DNA from: CAZJAT01 sp964544145
Lineage (GTDB): Bacteria > Hydrothermota > 32-111
DNA length: 64,000 nt
Assembly: GCA_964544145.1 (NCBI GenBank)
Contig: CAZJAT010000006.1
Coordinates: 1 to 64,000 of the forward strand
Direction of reading: 5' to 3'
The translations under genes were made by a program, and so were the position numbers. How positions within the stretch are numbered: the first letter of the stretch is position 1; each line of letters starts with the position of its first letter. Below, piece by piece: positions 61,401 through 64,000 of the stretch. The notes below the pieces were generated by a model, which did no database searches, was not told the origin of the DNA, and saw nothing but the letters and a program-made list of their open reading frames with translations.

Positions 61401-62456
61401 AAGTCCTTTTGAAAGAATGCTGTTCAATTTATTTGCAATTTCATTTTTCTTTTTGCTCGATTCAAATTCATCTTCCAGCCGTTTTTTCTCAGTGAGATCT
61501 TCAATTACTACAACTACTCCAATAGCTTTATCATGTTCAATCAGCGGATATCCTATAAAATTCTGGAACAATTCTTTTTTCATACGCTTTGAATAACGCA
61601 TTACTCCGCTCAATTTCCTTATTTTTTTCTGCTCGATTATTTCAACAAAAATCTTATCAATGTCATTAGCTTTCATATCCGGCACAATTTCAAATATATT
61701 TGCACCAATCAAATCCTTATTGAATTTATATTCCTGAGTCATAAATTTATTAAACTGTATTACATTCGCACGTTTATCCAATACAACAATACCCTGTGCT
61801 ATGGAATCAAATATGAGCTTCTGCATTTTCTTGAGACCTTCGATCTCTCTACTGTACAATTCTTTTTCCTGCTTATCCTCTACAATAATCAAATGTTTCT
61901 TTCCCCATTGCATTATCTTCATTTTAACCGGTTGAGTATCTCCCTTTCCGTCATACATTTCAGCATCTGCATTTACAATGTCGCCTACTTTCAAACCATT
62001 AATTATTGTTTCAAGGAATTCAGGAGGATATAATTCGGTAAGTAATGTTTCTCTTATATCATCCTCACTGTATTCATATCGTTTCATGAATACTGAATTC
62101 ACAAATTCAATATTGAAATAATCATCTACAATTATTATTGATTCTTGTATTGTGTTGATGAGATTATTAAATACCATTAAGTAGTTTGAAAACTTCTCAG
62201 TTAATGATTTATTATCAATAAATATAAAGCGTTCTATATTCTCATACTTAAAAACTGTTATCTCGGGTGTATATAATATATTTTCACCGATTTTCTCTGC
62301 TTTTTTATCTCTTACTAAATCGCCTAACTCAATTCCCTGTAAGATACTTTCAGAACTGCACTTACTGTTTACAATGGAAAAATCAGAATCTGTTATGATG
62401 AAATCAATATCCTCAATATTAAGAATTGAAAGAAAATCTCTGTATTTATTTTTCAA
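58464..62456 (-). CDS. Large soluble multi-PAS/GAF sensor histidine kinase
   Basis: A 1330-residue kinase without hydrophobic segments, so cytoplasmic. Seen in order: a divergent N-terminal region (1-95), PAS (about 95-200), PAS (215-325), four GAF-like domains (about 340-480, 505-670, 680-830, 850-1000; the last has the canonical APGEGVAGYVVKSGKPVIVN), PAS (1005-1115), HisKA with H-box MAAGMAHEIKNPLAGIL and HATPase with LINLLLNANQAIIENG and SGGTGLGLSISYNIVKEHGG. The start is TTG 62456 with a GGGGA site. It is likely to phosphorylate the overlapping receiver protein. Ligands are unknown. Confidence 0.92.
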   Translation of the reverse strand: MKNKYRDFLSILNIEDIDFIITDSDFSIVNSKCSSESILQGIELGDLVRDKKAEKIGENILYTPEITVFKYENIERFIFIDNKSLTEKFSNYLMVFNNLINTIQESIIIVDDYFNIEFVNSVFMKRYEYSEDDIRETLLTELYPPEFLETIINGLKVGDIVNADAEMYDGKGDTQPVKMKIMQWGKKHLIIVEDKQEKELYSREIEGLKKMQKLIFDSIAQGIVVLDKRANVIQFNKFMTQEYKFNKDLIGANIFEIVPDMKANDIDKIFVEIIEQKKIRKLSGVMRYSKRMKKELFQNFIGYPLIEHDKAIGVVVVIEDLTEKKRLEDEFESSKKKNEIANKLNSILSKGLELDYVLKSVSSYISEFLDIKSLYAYNSYAKYFIKFNINNNGDFKGDIIEESETMINAINKLGIKEPVIIKDKNIISDIISKKSIKEIIIMPIIFNNNNLGVMVLENKKSFDEKKVRMFVSDISDFTGYILDKSIIYEEKKSNLLKLELTLKISRLVSQSRNFEKTFENLLNIISQEINSDNSLMLMRNVDYKSFVSVAMKGRILDEMNGGTISFSESEIPEKISDIPILIKDTNKNSNSSPMCRIFGKKSKSIICVPVKFKNDILGVFVFAKDKINGFSQSDFDIIKIIATSSSSYIKNIHLQMQMEEKIDQLSILYKMTTSIRPVINLTFLRKAIVSSLGSITKAEAVLFLRKQENMLKLEAEFYNAIERKGKILKTNELEQRSISKFPENAIFSLNERNKIIKEQFNGIKYVKCITVKNSRENFLIMIAYKEKINTGITDETFLAIINELSIALENATLFGENEQRLKQFSSISAITKKLAQYNINNLDEYYQYIVDAAKELVGTEYSSLLLLENKKMVFKSFAGIDLKELGGYTIAPGEGVAGYVVKSGKPVIVNDTAKSKYFKKLDLSRIYEVRNLVNIPLIYKGNIIGVLCADNKKSGNFTENDVNLMKILANSTIIAFEHFMDIELGRKLSDVILDNIPSGIVYIEKSGLIQHINKGFSNISGYEQKHVFNIPYNEIISNDFGIIGEALSDAQPVLRREIELKKMNGQIIPCGISITPVKWDKKNDIVCIIQDISEIKKMRQELKEKENLALLGQMAAGMAHEIKNPLAGILTGLEFLHMQIDSDNDTQKHSIELVIKEVKRLDRLVNDMTSFAKSKIRIISKVKIPDIIDRAVLLTKSKLDKSDIKLTINISDQNSFIEADEEQILEVLINLLLNANQAIIENGSISITVKQDKEWCSLIVMNDGPHIPDDAMSNIFNPFFTTKSGGTGLGLSISYNIVKEHGGKLYAENVANGVAFTIILPVRAVGDNEE

Positions 62457-62466
62457 TAATTCCCCA

Positions 62467-62724
62467 CTAATTGCCGATTATACGTTTTAAGTGTATATCA
62501 GCTGAAGCGAAACTGTTATCTACTGATAATACTTTTTCATAGCATTTTTTTGCATTCTCAAGGTCATTAATGCTTTCATATACAACGCCAAGATTAAAAT
62601 ATAATTCGGGATCATCAGGATATCTTCTTATACCATCAAGATATATATCGATTGCCTTATCATATTTTTGATTAAGGAAATAAAATTTGGCTGATTCAAG
62701 TACTGCTTCTTTTTTTTCTTCCAT
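62467..62724 (-). CDS. Small TPR protein
   Basis: An 85-residue cytoplasmic protein with two tetratricopeptide repeats: YFLNQKYDKAIDIYLDGIRR and PELYFNLGVVYESINDLENA, followed by KKCYEKVLSVDNS. It lies between trkA and the large kinase with gaps of about 10 bases, so it is part of the same operon. It could help assemble the kinase complex; no specific role is known. Confidence 0.8.
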   Translation of the reverse strand: MEEKKEAVLESAKFYFLNQKYDKAIDIYLDGIRRYPDDPELYFNLGVVYESINDLENAKKCYEKVLSVDNSFASADIHLKRIIGN

Positions 62725-62736
62725 TATACTATTCTA

Positions 62737-63435
62737 TTACAAATTCTTGATTATTTCAAGATTTTTCTTTTCACCGATTATTATTAGGATATCTCCCTTA
62801 ACAATAATTTCATCCGCTTTTGGTGAAATAATAGTCTCTTCACTGAAAGATGATAACGAATTCTCAGCAATTGTAGGTGTTTTTCTTTTGATGGCAATTA
62901 CATTAACATTATATTTCTTTCTTAAATCCAGATCTGCTATGGTTCTGTCAGCAAATATATCCGGCGTTCTTATTTCAAGGATTGAATGGGTTTCGGAAAG
63001 ATCAATTAAGTCAAAAATATTCTTAGATATCAACCGTTCTGCTAATCTCTTACCCGATTCACGTTCAGGATAAATGACAGAATCCACAGAAAGTTTACTT
63101 AAAACAGCACCATGCCTTACATCAATAGCTTTAGCAATAACCTTTTTGATCTTCAGATCATTTTTCAGATATGAACATATGAGAATACTTGAAGCAATAT
63201 CTTCCCCGACTGCAACAACTGCAATATCAACATCTTCCATTCCGATTTCCTTTAAACTGGATTCATTTGTAGCATTCAGCTGAACAGCATGGTTTACAAC
63301 ATTAGATATTTCATTTACTCTTTCCTCGTCTTTATCTATAGCTATTACATCCATTCCCATATCTGCCAACTTCTCCGCAACTGATTGACCAAACCGTCCT
63401 AATCCTATTACCGCAAACAATGGATTCGATTTCAT
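62737..63435 (-). CDS. trkA: Potassium uptake regulatory protein TrkA/KtrA-type
   Basis: A 232-residue cytoplasmic regulator. Seen: Rossmann RCK_N domain with VIGLGRFGQSVAEKLADMGM at residues 9-28 and the acidic end IDKDEERV, then an RCK_C domain (about 145-230). It has one RCK_N/RCK_C pair, as KtrA does, not two as E. coli TrkA. It binds the pore protein encoded eight bases upstream and gates it with nucleotides. A strong TAGGAGG site precedes the ATG. Confidence 0.93.
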   Translation of the reverse strand: MKSNPLFAVIGLGRFGQSVAEKLADMGMDVIAIDKDEERVNEISNVVNHAVQLNATNESSLKEIGMEDVDIAVVAVGEDIASSILICSYLKNDLKIKKVIAKAIDVRHGAVLSKLSVDSVIYPERESGKRLAERLISKNIFDLIDLSETHSILEIRTPDIFADRTIADLDLRKKYNVNVIAIKRKTPTIAENSLSSFSEETIISPKADEIIVKGDILIIIGEKKNLEIIKNL

Positions 63436-63443
63436 TACTCCTC

Positions 63444-64000
63444 CTAACCAACAACAATTTTTGTTTCTGGATAATTAACTGTTTCACGTCTTGCTTTTGA
63501 TACAAAAGCATTAGCTGCTGTCATTATACCTATTCTGCCGATAAACATTATAACAATTATAACAAACTTTCCCCATAGTGTAAAATCACCTGACAAGCTG
63601 TAATTGTAACCCGTATGTGATCCCATAGAGAGACCGACTGTACCATAAGCAGAGAATACTTCAAAAACAATTTGAACAAGCGGTTTTGATTCAAGGAGAA
63701 GCAGTATAAATATACCGGTGAATATAACTATGGCAGAAAGTGTAAATATAAAAAATGATTTCAGTATAATAATATTTGTAATTCTTCTGCAAAATATGTT
63801 GACATTATTTTTACCTCGTATTTTTTCAAATACACTGAAAATTATTGTGAACATTGTTGTTGTTTTTACACCTCCGGCCGTACCTCCTGGAGATCCTCCA
63901 ATAAACATCAGCACCATTAGCATAAAAAGTGTGGGAAGTCTCAACATACCAATATTCAATGTATTGAATCCGGCTGTTCTTGTTGTTACAATCTGGAAAA
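63444..64000 (-). CDS. trkH: Potassium uptake pore protein TrkH/KtrB-type (partial, 5' end beyond window)
   Basis: C-terminal part of a Trk/Ktr membrane pore; the reading frame is still open at base 64000. Seen: VTTRTAGFNTLNIG, one of the pore-loop motifs, then MFIGGSPGGTAGGVKTTT, typical of the TrkH fold, and later YGTVGLSMGSHTGYNYSLSG, the last pore loop, and FIGRIGIMTAANA near the end. Uses the sodium or proton gradient to take up potassium together with trkA. A TTG at 63959 is not the real start because the family motif continues upstream of it. Confidence 0.92.
   Translation of the reverse strand, partial: FQIVTTRTAGFNTLNIGMLRLPTLFMLMVLMFIGGSPGGTAGGVKTTTMFTIIFSVFEKIRGKNNVNIFCRRITNIIILKSFFIFTLSAIVIFTGIFILLLLESKPLVQIVFEVFSAYGTVGLSMGSHTGYNYSLSGDFTLWGKFVIIVIMFIGRIGIMTAANAFVSKARRETVNYPETKIVVG

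Noticed and set aside
1..64000. tRNA, rRNA, CRISPR arrays or prophage genes
   Set aside because: No cloverleaf, regularly spaced repeat or phage-like gene was found by eye; intergenic regions are short.

Overview
The window is a 64 kb piece of a low-GC, AT-rich bacterial chromosome, almost all of it coding and almost all on the minus strand. No gene-free stretch reaches 300 bases. Exactly 100 Ns (49980-50079) mark a scaffold gap, so this is probably a draft or metagenome-derived assembly. 2-oxoacid:ferredoxin oxidoreductase, butyrate kinase and formyl-tetrahydrofolate ligase suggest an anaerobic fermenter. Three lipoproteins, type IV pilus genes, RseP and an ABC-type polysaccharide export system with an O-antigen-ligase-like protein suggest a diderm envelope. 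The phylum cannot be named from sequence alone; an uncultivated anaerobic diderm lineage fits. Translation uses ATG, GTG and TTG starts and the standard stops.

Layout by region. (1) 107-5192: a divergent YchF-like P-loop protein and a buk-porGDAB operon with its own promoter and a terminator. (2) 5272-15615: a 12-gene same-strand run, TPR lipoprotein-rplM-rpsI-[structured leader]-rpsB-tsf-pyrH-frr-uppS-cdsA-dxr-rseP, continued by fhs; it links ribosome biogenesis, isoprenoid and phospholipid synthesis and one-carbon metabolism. (3) 15729-20519: an orphan lipoprotein, a DUF4416 protein, prepilin peptidase, a membrane-anchored helical protein and an ABC-2 transporter. (4) 20582-21506: two type IV pilin genes, one behind a good sigma-54 promoter candidate. 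(5) 21592-41725: a surface-glycan island with a WecA/TagO-type initiating transferase, six glycosyltransferases, a flavoprotein, an MBOAT/SGNH acylation pair with an unusual isochorismatase-fold lipoprotein, an AsnB-type amidotransferase, a radical SAM protein, a heparinase II/III-like lyase, Wzm/Wzt export and a WaaL/PglL-like ligase. (6) 41709-50258: pilR, pilS, pilC, pilT and two tandem pilB genes. (7) 50289-55755: cmk-plsC-ispH-rpsA-pyrG. (8) 55865-62724: a GGDEF diguanylate cyclase, a degenerate HD-GYP response regulator, a 1330-residue soluble sensor kinase and a small TPR protein. (9) 62737-64000: Trk-type potassium uptake, cut by the window edge.

The most interesting arrangement is the glycan island lying inside the type IV pilus locus: pilus motor and PilS/PilR on one side, pilins and prepilin peptidase on the other, with the ligase start codon overlapping pilR. 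This makes pilin glycosylation, or co-regulated pilus and glycan production, a testable idea. Two other signals recur. Several promoter-proximal genes (cmk, the diguanylate cyclase, pilB1, two glycosyltransferases, probably one pilin) have a -10 box about 6-9 bases before the start codon and no Shine-Dalgarno sequence, which predicts leaderless mRNAs. Two terminators sit directly against the ribosome-binding site of the next gene, leaving no room for a promoter.
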